Source: Aphanomyces cochlioides
Taxonomy: Eukaryota; Oomycota; Saprolegniomycetes; Saprolegniales; Verrucalvaceae
DNA length: 64,000 bases
Reading direction: 5' to 3'
Assembly (NCBI GenBank): GCA_019828595.1
Contig: JAHQRK010000012.1
Location: 1,612,001-1,676,000 of the forward strand
A program made the position numbers and the translations under genes. Numbering within the stretch: the stretch's first letter is position 1; each line of letters opens with the position of its first letter. The notes under the pieces are model-generated. The model saw only the letters and a program-made list of their open reading frames with translations. It was not told where the DNA came from and did not search any database. Positions 43,558 through 55,600 of this stretch are shown here, piece by piece.

Positions 43558-46500
43558 GAACGATAAGTACGGACCCAAGGACACGCAAGCGAGAACAGAC
43601 AAGCCTGGTTATCGCGAAGGCAACATAGTCTGCTCTGATGCATGTCAGAAGCCGAGACACAAGTCGAACGAGTGCCCGGAAAACAGTCCGAACTCACAAC
43701 TCAGAGGGTGCCGCAAAGGAAGGAATGCGATAAAGCGATTCAAGCGGAACTACAAGAAGAAGCCGAAGGTCCAGCGTGCTTGGCTAAAGGCAAGAGCCGC
43801 TGTGACGAGCGAAACAGAGGAAGAAGAGCGATGGATAGTGCTAAACGATGCGCTTGAAGTGCCCTACTGTCCAGATACCGGCGCCGACCAGAACATTATT
43901 CCAAGATGAATGGTGGATGCACTCATCAAGGAGCGACCAAGCGTGAAGATCGTGACGCTGGCTGAACCTATCAGTGGAACAGGATGCAACGACATGCAGT
44001 TTGAGACGAAGTCCTACGTCGAACTGAGACTCAGTTTGCAAACAGCAGCGGGAATGGTCAAGATCCCTGGAAGACGAGTGTGCTACATTGTTGAAGAAGG
44101 CGATGAATTCCTAGCTTCCCACGACACACTCAAATCGATCGGGCTCGATATTGATCGATGGTTGGAGCAAGTCGCGATTCAGCAGCGTGAAGCGGACGGC
44201 GACGATCTGGGTGCTGAGTCTGACGCCGGCATAGTATGTGCGCGGAAGTCGACCAGCGATGTCGAAGAAGAGGAAGACCGCATGTGGAGAGCGACTCGAA
44301 GAAAAGAACACGATGACGACGATACGCGTATGTCTGACCCTCGTGGTCATGACGTCGGTATGCGATTGTCTCGTGCACCGAGTGATCTCGTCGATACGCG
44401 AGTGTCTGGCCCTCGAGGTCATGACGTCGGTAGTCGTATGTCTTGCTCGAAGACTGATGACGTCGATACGCGCAAGTCGGGCCAAAGCAGTCATGACGGC
44501 GGTAGTCGTGTGTCTCGGTGGAAGTTTGATGACGCCGGTATGCGCGAGTCGGACCTATGTAGTCAAGATGGCGATACGCGAGTGTCTCGACCAAGAAACA
44601 GACGAGTCAAGAACGTGCGAGTCTATTCGATGCAGTTGCGATTACCCGCGGCCAAGAGCAAGCTTGAAGAAGCTCTACAGGAGATGGTGGTGAGTGCTGT
44701 GAAGAATGGTTTCCCACAAGAGCTGGCTGCGCATATGTGGAAAGTGCTGATCGAATACGACATCTGGAGAATCAAGTTCAACGGGTCAGATCCCCCTGCG
44801 AAGGTCAAGCCATTGCGGGTGACACCCAAAGCCGGATGTGTTCCATACCGATGCAAAGGAAGGAAGAACAATCCGCTGGAAGAGAGATGTTTGCAGCTAT
44901 TTGCTCAAGAGTTGCTGGACGCTGGAGACATCAAGCGCAACCAGCAGTCAGCGTGGTGCAGTCCTGTCAACCCAGTCATGAAGCCTGAAGGAAGAAAGTC
45001 ATTGAAGACGGCGGACAAATGGACTGACGATGATGTATTGAAACATTTTAGGCTGACGAACGACTATCGAGTGGTCAACAGCAAGACAGAGCCGAAAGCG
45101 GGCACGATGCCGTTTCAAGCGACAATTACGCAACATCTCAAGGGGATGCAAGCGATGGGAGTGTTCGATCTACCCAAGTGCTTCTGGCAGTTTCCGCTGC
45201 ACGAAGACAGTCGCGACATGCTCTCATTCATGCTGAACGGATGCGTCTACACACCTGATCGCGTCATGCAAGGCCACGTCGACTCAGCTTTATACGTGCA
45301 AGCGACGAGCGAGGAGTGCTACGCTCCTCTGTTGTTGAAGCACCTGCTTGTTTGGATTGACGACATCCTAGTGTTTGCCAAGAACGCAGAGGTGTATCTC
45401 GAAACACTGCACAAGTTCTTTGGATTAGTGGATCGTCATGGTTTCAAGCTATCGCCGTCGATGACCGTGCTATTCACGAAAGAAGTCAAGTGGTGCGGAC
45501 GAATACTGAGCGGTGAAGGAGTCAAGCAAGACCCGGAACGAATCGAACAACTCTGCGCAATCCCATACCCCACGAACGCTGGCGACCTGCAACAGTTTGT
45601 GTGCGCCGCGAATTGGATCCGCGACTCGATTACGGAATACGCGATGACGGTGGAACCATTACAACAAGCGCTGAATAACGCTCTTGAAGGCAAAGCGAAG
45701 AAGTAGCGAATCACCTCGGGCATCAAGATCGAGCTCACTGAAGGTGAAAAAGCTGCATTCGATGCTGTGAAGTCCAAGATGCGGGCGGTGGTGGACTTGT
45801 CGCACCCACATGCTGACGCCACACTGTGCCTGTTCACGGATGCCAGCGATCGAGGATGGTCTATTATTGTTACGCAGGTTGACAAGATTGACGAAGAGAA
45901 GGCGATACACGAACATCAGCACGAAATGCTCGTTTGTCAATCTGGAATGTTTACTGGAGCGCAGAAGTCGTGGTCGGTGATCGAGAAGGAAGCGTACCCT
46001 ATCGCGCGTGCAAGCGAGAAACTCAACTATCTACTCATGCGTCCCGACGGCTTTAGGATGTACTGCGATCACAAGAACCTCATCCACATTTTTGCTCCCG
46101 GCAAGGAATGGCCTGAACACACGCGAGGCAAGCTCATGCGCTGGGCTGGAATCATTGGCGGCTATCGTTATACAATCGAGCACATCGACGGCATCCACAA
46201 CCTATGGGTGGACATGATGAGTCGATGGGGTCAGCCGGCTATAGGCAAGGCGACCCAGAAGGTCATGGCAGCTAGATGGACGAAGAAACGGAAGAACAAG
46301 AGTCCAAAACCAGTGCCGAAGCGAAATGTTTTGCGACCGCTCGATGACGAAACGTTTGTGTGGCCATGTATTGAAGACATTATCCAAGCTCAAGCGCTAC
46401 ATGCAGCAGCAAGACCGACGCGTGCGCTACGGACCTCTGACGACCAACCATGGGTTGTCGAGGGCCGAATTTGGATCCCAGCAGCGGCCGAAGAATTGAT

Positions 46501-47562
46501 TCAGCGCATTCTGGTGGTGGCACACTGTGGAAGCATGGGTCATCGTGGACAAGCCGTGCTGGTCAACCATCTCAAGCGATTATTTTGGATCGAGCGACTG
46601 CAAGACCTAGCTGGAACGTTTATCGCTGGATGCCTTCTATGTCCTCATGTGAAAGGGGGGGAGTGGTGCACAGACCGTATGCACCGCTTTAGCACGCGAA
46701 GCGAAGAAACGAAGGACTACATTTTGATTATCTCTTTATGGGAAACTCTTTAGGCGGAGCGTAGTACGTGTTGGTACTCAAGGACGACTTGACACACTTT
46801 TGCGAACTCGTTGCATGCGATGCGCCTACAAGTCAAGTGTGCGTTGATGCGATTGTGAACTGGGCGAAGCGATTCGGAATGCCAAGAGTTTGGATCAGCG
46901 ATCAAGGAACCCATTTCAAGAATGTGGCTGTGAAAGCACTGGCCCACAAGTTCAAGGTTCAGCATGATTTCACTCTAGCGTATTGTCCCTGGCGCAACGG
47001 AACAGTCGAGCGAATGAACCGCGACATACTACAAGTCATGCGAGTGATGCTGCGCGAATTCTGTTTGGCCGACCATCAATGGGACTATCTACTACCGGTG
47101 GTGCAAGCGAATCTTAATCAGACGCCAGTGCCATCCCTCGCAAACAAGTCGCCTATGGACCTCTTTACAGGATTGGAACCCACTACACCTTTGGATATGA
47201 TTGTACTAGGTCTCGATGAAGGACTTCGTGACGTCGAGCTATCCAGCGTCGATGTCCGAAGCAGCCTTGAAGAAATGCGACTGAGTCTACAAGCGATGAA
47301 CAAGCAAGTCCTCCAGAAGAACGAAACACGTGCACAGAAAGCAACGGCTGTGACTGCGAAAACTGAAGCCTGCAATGTGTGCGAAGGAGACTACGTGTTA
47401 TGGTCAAGAGTCGACGAGAATCATCATCCGAAGCTTCTCGTGACATGGCTTGGACCCTATCGAGTGACAGAAGTTGGCGAATACTCAGTCGAAATCGAAC
47501 ATCTACTCACGAAGGAGCGACGTCAAGCCCATCTGTCAAGGATCAAGCTGTATGCTGAATAA
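43508..47562 (+). pseudogene. Gypsy pol: protease, RT, RNase H, integrase
   Basis: Protease YCPDTGADQNIIPR (D-T-G intact) is followed by TGA at 43907-43909. A repeat-rich spacer (44310-44600) follows. RT: VFDLPKCFWQFPL and the active site LVWIDDILVFA, with Trp where most elements have Tyr or Phe. TAG at 45704-45706. RNase H: LCLFTDASDRGW, EKEAYPIARA, YCDHKNLIHIF, NLWVDMMSRWG. Integrase: a zinc part, then a frame change near 46720 and a TAG near 46760; the core keeps WISDQGTHF (second Asp) and NGTVERMNRD (Glu), and the first Asp is readable in the new frame. TAA at 47560-47562. Confidence 0.87.
44310..44600 (+). repeat. tandem repeat of about 60 bp inside Gypsy pol
   Basis: Four to five diverged units with the core CATGACGTCGGTA...GTGTCT, encoding acidic and Arg-rich blocks between protease and RT. 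The length keeps the frame open on both strands. Confidence 0.67.
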
Positions 47563-47829
47563 AGCTTTCAAGTCACGGAGGAAATACTTGAACACATCTC
47601 AGAACAAGGTATTCTATTGAAGGTTAGCGCTATTCTGCAGCACAAGATCGATCGAGACGCTGGCGAGTATGCCCTGCTTGTACGCTGGGAAGGCCTTGAA
47701 GACATCGAAGCCTCATGGGAGCTGCTCAGCAAGTTGATGCGCGAATGTCCTGCAGTGGTGCGAGCGTATGCAAAGACGATCAAGTCCAAGAAAGCGCGAG
47801 AAGACCTTGAGGCTGCGATGGCGAAGTAG
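47563..47829 (+). pseudogene. Gypsy chromodomain
   Basis: In frame with the integrase after one stop: ILQHKIDRDAGEYALLVRWEGL, then EASWELLSKL. The Tyr, W-E-G and S-W-E positions are those of chromodomains, which target such elements to marked chromatin. Ends at 47829, 51 bases before the 3' LTR. Confidence 0.8.
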
Positions 47830-47880
47830 CTCATGGTTGCAACCAAGCATGTTTCCTAGCGGAGTATGGCTTAGGGGGTG

Positions 47881-48223
47881 TGATGTGTGCGGTGGCGTGG
47901 TTAAGCCATGCTCCGCCACGTCATAGGCTTGTTCTCCGAACAGCCGAGTGTCTGCCGCCAGTGAATTGCATGTTGAAGCCACTTCAAGATCAAGACCAAG
48001 ACTCAACGACCAAGGCTCAGCCGGAAGACTGCCGTACGGTCGGTGAGAAGACAATCAAGAGATCAACAAGTCAAGGAAGAGAAGATGAGATTTAGATCTT
48101 AGTCTCAGTCTGTGTTTTGCTAGCTACTGCGCAAGTCAATCAAGTGCATATTCACGGGAGGCGGCACTCCCCTATCTGTGTGTTTGAGTTGACGAAACGC
48201 GGTGGTTGCACGGAAACAGCACA
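47881..48223 (+). repeat. Gypsy 3' LTR
   Basis: 343 bp, three substitutions relative to 41719-42061 (one in GAGATTTAG(T/A)TC, two in GGTGGTT(T/G)CA(G/C)GG). Confidence 0.92.
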
Positions 48224-48495
48224 GCAGCTAAGCGAGAAGTGTGCAATTGATCGTAGCTTTCATGGACGCGTTTGCGAAAGGCGTCTCCGCCAGCATGAGA
48301 CTTCCAGAACGACGACGTATCGACGGGCAAACTTGGAACGCTCACTTGACTTCCCAAACTGGGACGATCTCTTGCTGTGTGCATGGATGAGTCGTGGTCA
48401 CTTCTCGCTTTGACTGCAACTTGCGGCAGATTGTTGAGTGAGTAGACCATCAGTGCGTATTTGATAACTTTGCCAGGCTCAAGTTTGTTGGCCAC

Positions 48496-48832
48496 GTAAC
48501 GGAATATATGCTCTCAACAACCGCATAATCGAGTTGAGAGACGTATTTCAGCTTAGAGAATGTTAGCAGGCGATTCCTTTTTGCTGTATACATCTCCCAA
48601 CGTGAACTTCCCACAGAACCCGACTAACTGTAAGGTATGAATAGGTAATACAACAGAAACTTTGAGAAATCTTGTCTGAAATATCATTGGAAGATATATT
48701 TAGGTTGATCCCAGCAACAAGATGTGATGAGGTCGACGCATCCATGTCAAGATGTAAACATTCCAGATGGTGAGTTTCTTAACTTCCCTTCAACTCGATC
48801 TTCAAAATCAATTTTGAGCTGCTTTGATCAAG
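48496..48832. other. region between relic G and copy D
   Basis: No gene seen. It holds the presumed 5' flank of copy D. Confidence 0.4.
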
Positions 48833-51800
48833 ATGCAGGTGTGCATTATGATTGTCGGAACGCACGGCGACGTCGCGCCGTTTTTTGGCATTGGCAAACG
48901 CCTTCAGAAGGATGGCCATCGAGTCCGCCTCGCCACGCATGCCACGTACAGAAGTTTTGTCACGAAGAATGGCCTCGAGTTTTATCCCCTCGGTGGAGAT
49001 CCCAAGGAACTCTCAGCCTACATGGTCAAGACATTATTCCACTCGACTATGAGGTTCTGACAAAAGATGTCCCGAAGAACGTTCAAATGATCAATGCAAT
49101 CCTTCGCTCGACATGGCCCGCTGTGAGCGCACCCGATCCAGAAGGCGACCCACATCTTCCACCTTTCCAAGCACAAGCCATCATCTCGAATCCAGTCACG
49201 TATGGTCACATCCACGTCGCGGAGAAGCCTGGTGCGCCTCTCCATATTATGTTTCCTCAGCCATGGGTACCAACGCAAGAGTTTCCCCATCCAATGTCGA
49301 ATTTACCGTACAAAGGCAAGCGAGAGAAGCGCAATTCGACGTCATACCATGCTTTTGATGCGCTCATGTGGACTGGCACGGAAGGTGCAGTAAATGAATT
49401 TCGCCAAGAACTTGGTTTGCCGAAAATTCGCAAAGGTGACGGTGGCCGATCCATGCTGCTCGACTGGAAAATCCCCCACTCGTTCATGTGGAGCAAGCAT
49501 TTGGTTCCATGTCCTCCTGATTGGGATCCACAGCTCTACGATGTCATTGGCACTGTCACCGAGTCGATGAAGTCGACATCGTCGTTTACGCCATCGAAAG
49601 AATTTGCAGCGTTCTTGGCAAGTGGTCCTGCACCAATCTTTGTTGGTTTCGGCTCCATGGTCATTGCTGATCCTGCCAAGACGACGCAGATTATCATCGA
49701 TGCCGCAAAGGAGGCTAGAGCTCGTATCGTGCTTCAGTCCAGCTGGAGCGATATGACGAACGGTGGCAAAGTTCAGATTCCAAGCAACGTGTTTGTCCTC
49801 GGCAATTGTCCGCACGATTGGTTGTTCCCGAGAATGGCAGCCGTCGTCCACCACGGTGGCGCTGGTACAACTGCTGCGGGCCCCATGGCAGGCAAACCGA
49901 CGTTCATTGTTCCTTTTTTTGGCGACCAACCATTCTGGGGCTGGGCTGTCGAGCACGCCAATGTTGGTGTTCATCCAATCCCCCTACCCAAACTGACGGT
50001 CAAGAAACTTCGCGATGCATTTGTCCAGCTCTTGTCTCCCTCGATGGCTGCAAATGCAAGAGCTATCCAAGCCAAGATGCTGCGAGAAGACGGGATTGAA
50101 AATGCTGTAAAGAGCTTTTATCGCCATCTACCCAACATGCATTGTGTGTTTATGCCAGTACACATTGCCACCAAGTGGTTAAAAAAGGACAAGGTCCAAG
50201 TTTGTGATGGATGTGCCCTTGTCCTTCAAATGCGCACAGACCAACGGATCGTGAACTATCGTCCGATTCACTACGGCATCAAGAGTCCTGAAACTGCTCT
50301 TGATGGCATGTCCAAAGGCGCTGGCTTATTCTTTCACGAATTGAGCGGCAGATTGTCGAGCATGGTTGTCGAACCAGTTCGTGGCTACAAGAAAGATGGG
50401 TGGAAAGGCGCCGGGGTCGGTACGCTCAAGGGAATGAGCGACATGGTCGTGCGACCTCTCAATGGGGTCGCCGAGGTTGTGCATCGCGTCGCTGTGGGCA
50501 CCATCAACCAAAACGTGTCAGATCACAGCAAGGAGATCCAACAAGTGGACGAGCCGTCGCACTGGACCGACTCGAATGATGTCAAGACCATCGCAGGAAT
50601 GGTTGACGTCTCACTTAGCTTGGAAGAAAGAAATGCCGTCCAAGCTGCGTTGGACGCCGCTCGTGCCAACCCACCGCTGTCTATTCTCCATGCACGCACG
50701 TCACAGCCAAACTCGCCTAGCTTGACAAACTTCGACGAGGACGATACTGACTCGCCAACGCTGATCCAGACGACATCCCATGGCACGTTTACCATACCAA
50801 GCCCCGACAAGGACCAGTGCGAAAAGCAGAGCACTGCGTTCGCACGGAGTTATTCGAAATGCGAGAATGCCGTGGCTAAAGACGGTTGGCAAGATACATC
50901 GTTGCCATTCTCGATGGCGATTGCAATGCTCGTGGTTGGCCTTCCCAGTGACGTGGAATCGTTTGTCGCTGTTGGAAAGTCACTCGCGAACGATGGTCAC
51001 CGCGTCCGCGTTGCGGCTGCTCGCCAGTTTGAGGCTCTTGTGACATCGAATGGACTAGAATACACTCCGCTCGAAGGCAATCCAACGACCGCCCAAGATC
51101 GACTGGCCACCTTGTCGCACTTGCAATCGCTCTTTCCTCAAAAGAAGACGTCAGACACACCATGGAACAACGACGAAGCATTTGCAGCATCGACGTGGCG
51201 AGCGGTGAATTCTCGAGATTTCCAAGCGGATATGATCGTCTCTCATCCAGACGTGATGCTCCACGTCCATCTCGCCGAGCGCCTTGGTGTTCCGCTTCAT
51301 TTGCTCTCTGGCATTCCATACAGCCCGACCGCCGAAATGCCGCATCCTCTCGTCGAAGTGATCGCCCACGACGACAAGCAGACCAATTGGTTTAGCTATC
51401 TCCAAGTGCACTCGTTTGCGTGGAACCATTTCCGCCACGCGACCAACCAATTCCGCACGCAGCAGCTCAACCTCGAGCCGTGGAATGTCAAGCATCCACC
51501 AACTTGGTGGCAATGGCACATCCCGATCAGCTACTACTGGAGCTCTCTCCTTCTCTCGAAGCGCGAAGAGTGGGGCGACGAGGTCGACGTCGTGGGGTTT
51601 GTTCAGCTTGACGACAACCAGCTCAAGTTTGTGTCTCCGCCTCCACTTGCAGCGTTCGTGGCCCAGCGTGGCCTTCGCCGAGTGTACATTTCATTGCCTG
51701 GCATAAACTCCAACGAACTCATCTCGATGGCTGAGCCTTGGTCATCCAAGTGATCATCGGCCAAGAGGACCCCGTGAATGGTTCGATGGTTCTCTCGAAT

Positions 51801-52551
51801 CGAGTGGCTCTCGTGGATGGATCGGTGTCTATCAAGTGGCTCGTCGACAGCAATCACGCTGTGATTCACCAAGCGAGGGATGCCAAGCTCCTCGCAGAGA
51901 TCCTCCAGCACAACAAACCCTCCGTGGCAGTTCCAGTCACCGCGACGGAAAAGCATTATGCCAACCATCTCCACGAGATGGATCCCCAAGTGCACTTGCC
52001 TCCAGTCTTGCCGAAAAGCCTGAAAGGACACCCTCAAGTGTTCGCAGACCTTGTCACAAAGCTCGTCGCCGCCGTCGACGCGGATCCACCGTCGTTTTGG
52101 AAGCACCATGTCATCTTGGAGACCACTGTCAGCCCCATGACTCGTATCCTACAGGCGGTTCGACGCACGGTGGCGTCTATCTACAAGCATTTGCCTGTCG
52201 AAGCGATGCATTGCGACATCCTTCCATCCAAACTCGCCCGAGTATACGACCCAGAGCTCAAACTCAAGCTTTGCTACGAGGCTGCGTACGTCGCCAACCA
52301 TCTCGAAGCCGATCGAGTCGTCAAGTACACAAGTCGCAGTCAAGCTGGAGATAGAACCCAAGCAAGAGAGCGTCCTCGACTCGCTCCTGCACATTCCAGG
52401 ATCTCCACCGCGTCGCCCGACGCTAGCGAGCGAAAGGAGTGTTCAAAGGTTGCCCGTCGATACGTCAACGTACTGGACATCCCAAGGAGACAAAGACGCC
52501 TTCCGCAAACGCGTCCTCGACAGCTACGACAAGTTCCAAGCCTCCCGCTAG
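48833..52551 (+). pseudogene. two-domain glycosyltransferase, copy D (pseudogene, three deletions)
   Basis: ATG 48833 (MQVCIMIVGTHGDV) is in one frame until AYMVKT. A 10-base deletion near 49030 shifts into the frame that carries most of the gene (FVGFGSMV, VVHHGGAGTTAAG, PFFGDQPFWGW, linker, domain 2). A deletion of about 16 bases near 51735 shifts it again (QVIIGQEDP ... AVIHQARDAK). A third near 52330 shifts into the final frame, which gives the family tail and TAG at 52549-52551. At the intron position only 27 bases (52128-52154, GTCAGC...CTACAG) are present, open and in frame. No nonsense point mutation was seen. Confidence 0.88.
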
Positions 52552-52637
52552 CTGCGCAGAGAGATTCGCCCTGCTGTCTCGACGCATTTCAACCGCTAAA
52601 CTTGTCGCCAAGACATGAAATATATCTAAATTTCTTC

Positions 52638-55600
52638 CTAAGGTTGTTGGTCCAACAACGCGTCGTAGGCGGCATTGACACGACGTCGTAGCGCTTCCTC
52701 CTCCTGACGGGTCGTCCAGTACGCTGTCAAATCTTCTGGCACGCTTGGCAAACTTTGACATTTGCGAATGACCGGCACGGATTTCTTCTTCTTGAAGAGA
52801 CCACCGACGGCGGCTTTGTGGCTCTTCTTGTCGACGCGCTTGTTGTTTTCCGTGCTCGACGCTGTGGCGACTTGTGGGCCATGTTGGAGCGAGTAGTGCA
52901 TGGGATTGTACGTGACGTAGTCGTGGACAGCGTGGCCATCTTGGCGAAGGACAAAGTCCACTTCGTACGAGAGCTTGAGCTGCGTCTCGGGGTCGTACAA
53001 CCGTGCGATCTTGGTCGGAAGGATATCGCAGACCATGGCTTCGAGCGGAAGATGCTTGTAGAACGACGTGACCGCGCGGCGGACAGCTTGCTTGCTTTCC
53101 AAAGAGACGGCGTCAGTAAATGCCGCGGATATCGACGGCGTGGCGTGGACTGACGCCAAAATGTCGCCCAATGCTTTGGTATTTGCTTCGACTTCCGTGA
53201 AGTGCACAGGGGGCGACACGTGATGTTGCTCTGCCAAGTCATGAAGTCGTCTCGCCCAGAGCTTTTGAATGCCCGTGTGGGGAACGACGACAGCAGGGTC
53301 GTGGAGGAAGGCCAGCACGTTGTGGTAGCGACCTTGGTGGACAACGCCGTGGCATTTCGAGAAAACGTACTCGATGGGCACCGAGCCGTCCAAGATGGCG
53401 AGTCGGTCGATGGGAAAGAGGTTCTCAAACGTGTCGTCGATGCGGTGGAGCACGATTTGAAACTCGTGGTGATTCAGGACTTCGTGGAGAATTGGGATGA
53501 GCGTCTCGTTGTCCATGGCATCCATGGCAAGGTAGATCGTCGCGCGGTTCGTGTCGAAGAAGGCAGCGACAGCGTCCGGTGGCACGTACGTGGTTTTGTC
53601 ATGCGACGGCAGCGCGACAAAGCCAACGACGTCGACTTCCGAGCCCCATTCAGGACGCTTGGAGAGAAGCAAGTTGCTCCAGCAGTACGTGATCGGGATT
53701 TGCCACGTCGACCACGACGGGGGGTGCTGTGGATACCATCCTTGCAGGCCGAGTTCTTGCACGCGGAAGCGATTCATGTCGTCTTGCGTGAAGCGCCAAA
53801 TGAAGCTATCGATGGCCGCGTAGCTCAGCCACGCGCTCCACTTGTCAGGATGACGCATGGTGCAATGAGCGGATGTGGGAAATCCTTGGTCGGACTAGCT
53901 GGGTGCGACGATAGCAAGTGCAATGGGACACCGAGTCGTTCCGCGACGTGGACGTGGACAAGCACACCAGGATGGGCGATGATGGCGTCGGCACGGAAGC
54001 CATCGCTCTTGACTGCTCGCCAGCACGACGCAAAGAATGCTGGAATGTCGTTCCACGGTCCTTCGTACTCTTTATCGTCCACCGGTGTGTACGCCAGCGC
54101 TCGTAGGAGTTCTTGGCTCGACGCTGGATTGCCAGCCAGCTCAAAGTACTCGAGACCGAAGCTGCGAACTGTGTCTTGGACTTGACGCGGCGCGGCAATT
54201 CGGACGCGGTGGCCATCCTCAGCGAGGGATTTACCAACGGCGATGAACATTTCAATCGCATGGGGCGTGCCCCAGCCAACATGGCGATGTTGAGCTTGGC
54301 GGGGATTTTGAAATCTTCCCACGAGTCGCCCAGGATCGGCGCGACGGTATCGGTCAACTTGGTTGGCAGCGCTTCAGGTTCGTCCACGTCATTTTCAAGG
54401 TCAAGCGTGCCGTCCGGGCGGACTTTTAGATCCGTCACGCTCGCGTTGATCTCGATGTCGTCGTCGTCGTCGCCGCTGGAGCCACTGGTTTCCTCCGTGT
54501 CGTCTTCATGGCGGACAATCATGACCGTGTCGATCTCATGCTTGGTCAAAGGCTCGCCGTGCTTGAGTTTGTCGAGAGCTTTCGAAATGGTTTCCTTCTC
54601 TTCCTTGGTGAGCTTGACAGGTACAATCGGTGCCAAACTCTTGTCGATCGCGCTTTGGTCCTCGCGTTTGAAGAGATGGCGGCCATCAAAGCGGCATTGC
54701 TTTTGCTTGGCCTTGTCGTTGCGATGCCACAAGTTGTAGTGGCCCGTCGCGACGTGGTCAGCAAAGATAGCCACGCCAGCTAGAGGTCGAAGGACGAGCC
54801 CGCCGAAGCCTTTAGCCACGCTGACCGCACCTCCTCTAATTCCTTTCTCCTTGAAGCCACGAGCAGGTTCACCAACAACCCCAGTGACAGCGCCACCGAT
54901 TTCATGCATCAAAGCCACCGTGCCTTGCGACGCTCTTTTAATGCCAGACATGGGTCCAACGATGCCGTACTCCTTGTAACGATGCTCGACGATCGCTTGA
55001 TCCGATCGGGACTGAAGGACATACGCGCAGGCCGCGCAACTTGGAGACTGTCGCGCTCGAGGAATTTCGTCGCGAGATGCTCAGGCGTAAGAGAGCAAAT
55101 CATGACTTCCCATGGCAAATGGCGATAAAAGCTCTCCACTGCGTTCTCAACGCCATCTTCTTTGAGCATCTTGGCTTGCATCTCCTGCGCTTTGGCGATC
55201 ATGGCCGGAGACATCATTCGTTCAAAGACTCCCTTGAGCTTGTCTACCGTCAGGTCGTTCACCGGGCAAGGATGGACACCGACGCCAGCACGCTCAACAG
55301 CCCAGCCCCAGAAGGGTTGGTCGCCAAAAAATGGCACGATAAAGGTTGGTTTGCCGGCAAAGAGTCCAGCCGCTGTCGTCCCCGCTCCACCGTGATGCAC
55401 CACAGCAGCCATCTTTGGGAACAACCAGTCGTGAGGACAATTGCCGAGGATGAAGATATTCTTGGGGATCTTGACCACGCCGCCGTGCGTCATATCACTC
55501 CAGCTAGATTGAATCACAACGCGGACATGCGCAGCAGTGGCTGCGTTGATAATAAGCTGCGTCGTCTTGGCGGCGTCTGGGATGACCATGGAGCCGAATC

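Larger units (their letters stand above)
41719..48223 (+). mobile_element. Gypsy (chromovirus-like) element, full length but defective
   Basis: 6.5 kb, 343-bp LTRs (three differences), TG..CA ends, GCAGC target duplication (41714-41718 and 48224-48228). The order gag, protease, reverse transcriptase, RNase H, integrase, chromodomain defines Gypsy. At least four stops and two frame changes disable it. Confidence 0.93.
41701..48495 (-). pseudogene. two-domain glycosyltransferase, relic G, split by Gypsy
   Basis: On the minus strand 48495-48224 encodes only the end of exon 2: YVANKLEPGKVIKYALMVYS, LPQVAVK, VPSLPVDTSSFWKSHAGGDA, YDQLHTSRLA. The Gypsy element (41719-48223) interrupts the codon after this. 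Beyond it, 41718-41701 supplies the remaining codons and TAA (41701-41703). Everything upstream of YVAN is missing. It is convergent with copy C. Confidence 0.86.

Noticed and set aside
44130..44594. Antisense frame with a Y-R-R-H repeat inside Gypsy pol
   Set aside because: It is the complement of the 60-bp tandem repeat, whose length keeps all frames open; not a gene.
48724..48832. Long open frame that appears to extend copy D upstream to 48724
   Set aside because: Its first hundred codons are an out-of-frame reading of domain 1; the true start frame is at 48833 with MQVCIMIVGTHGDV, joined after a 10-base deletion.
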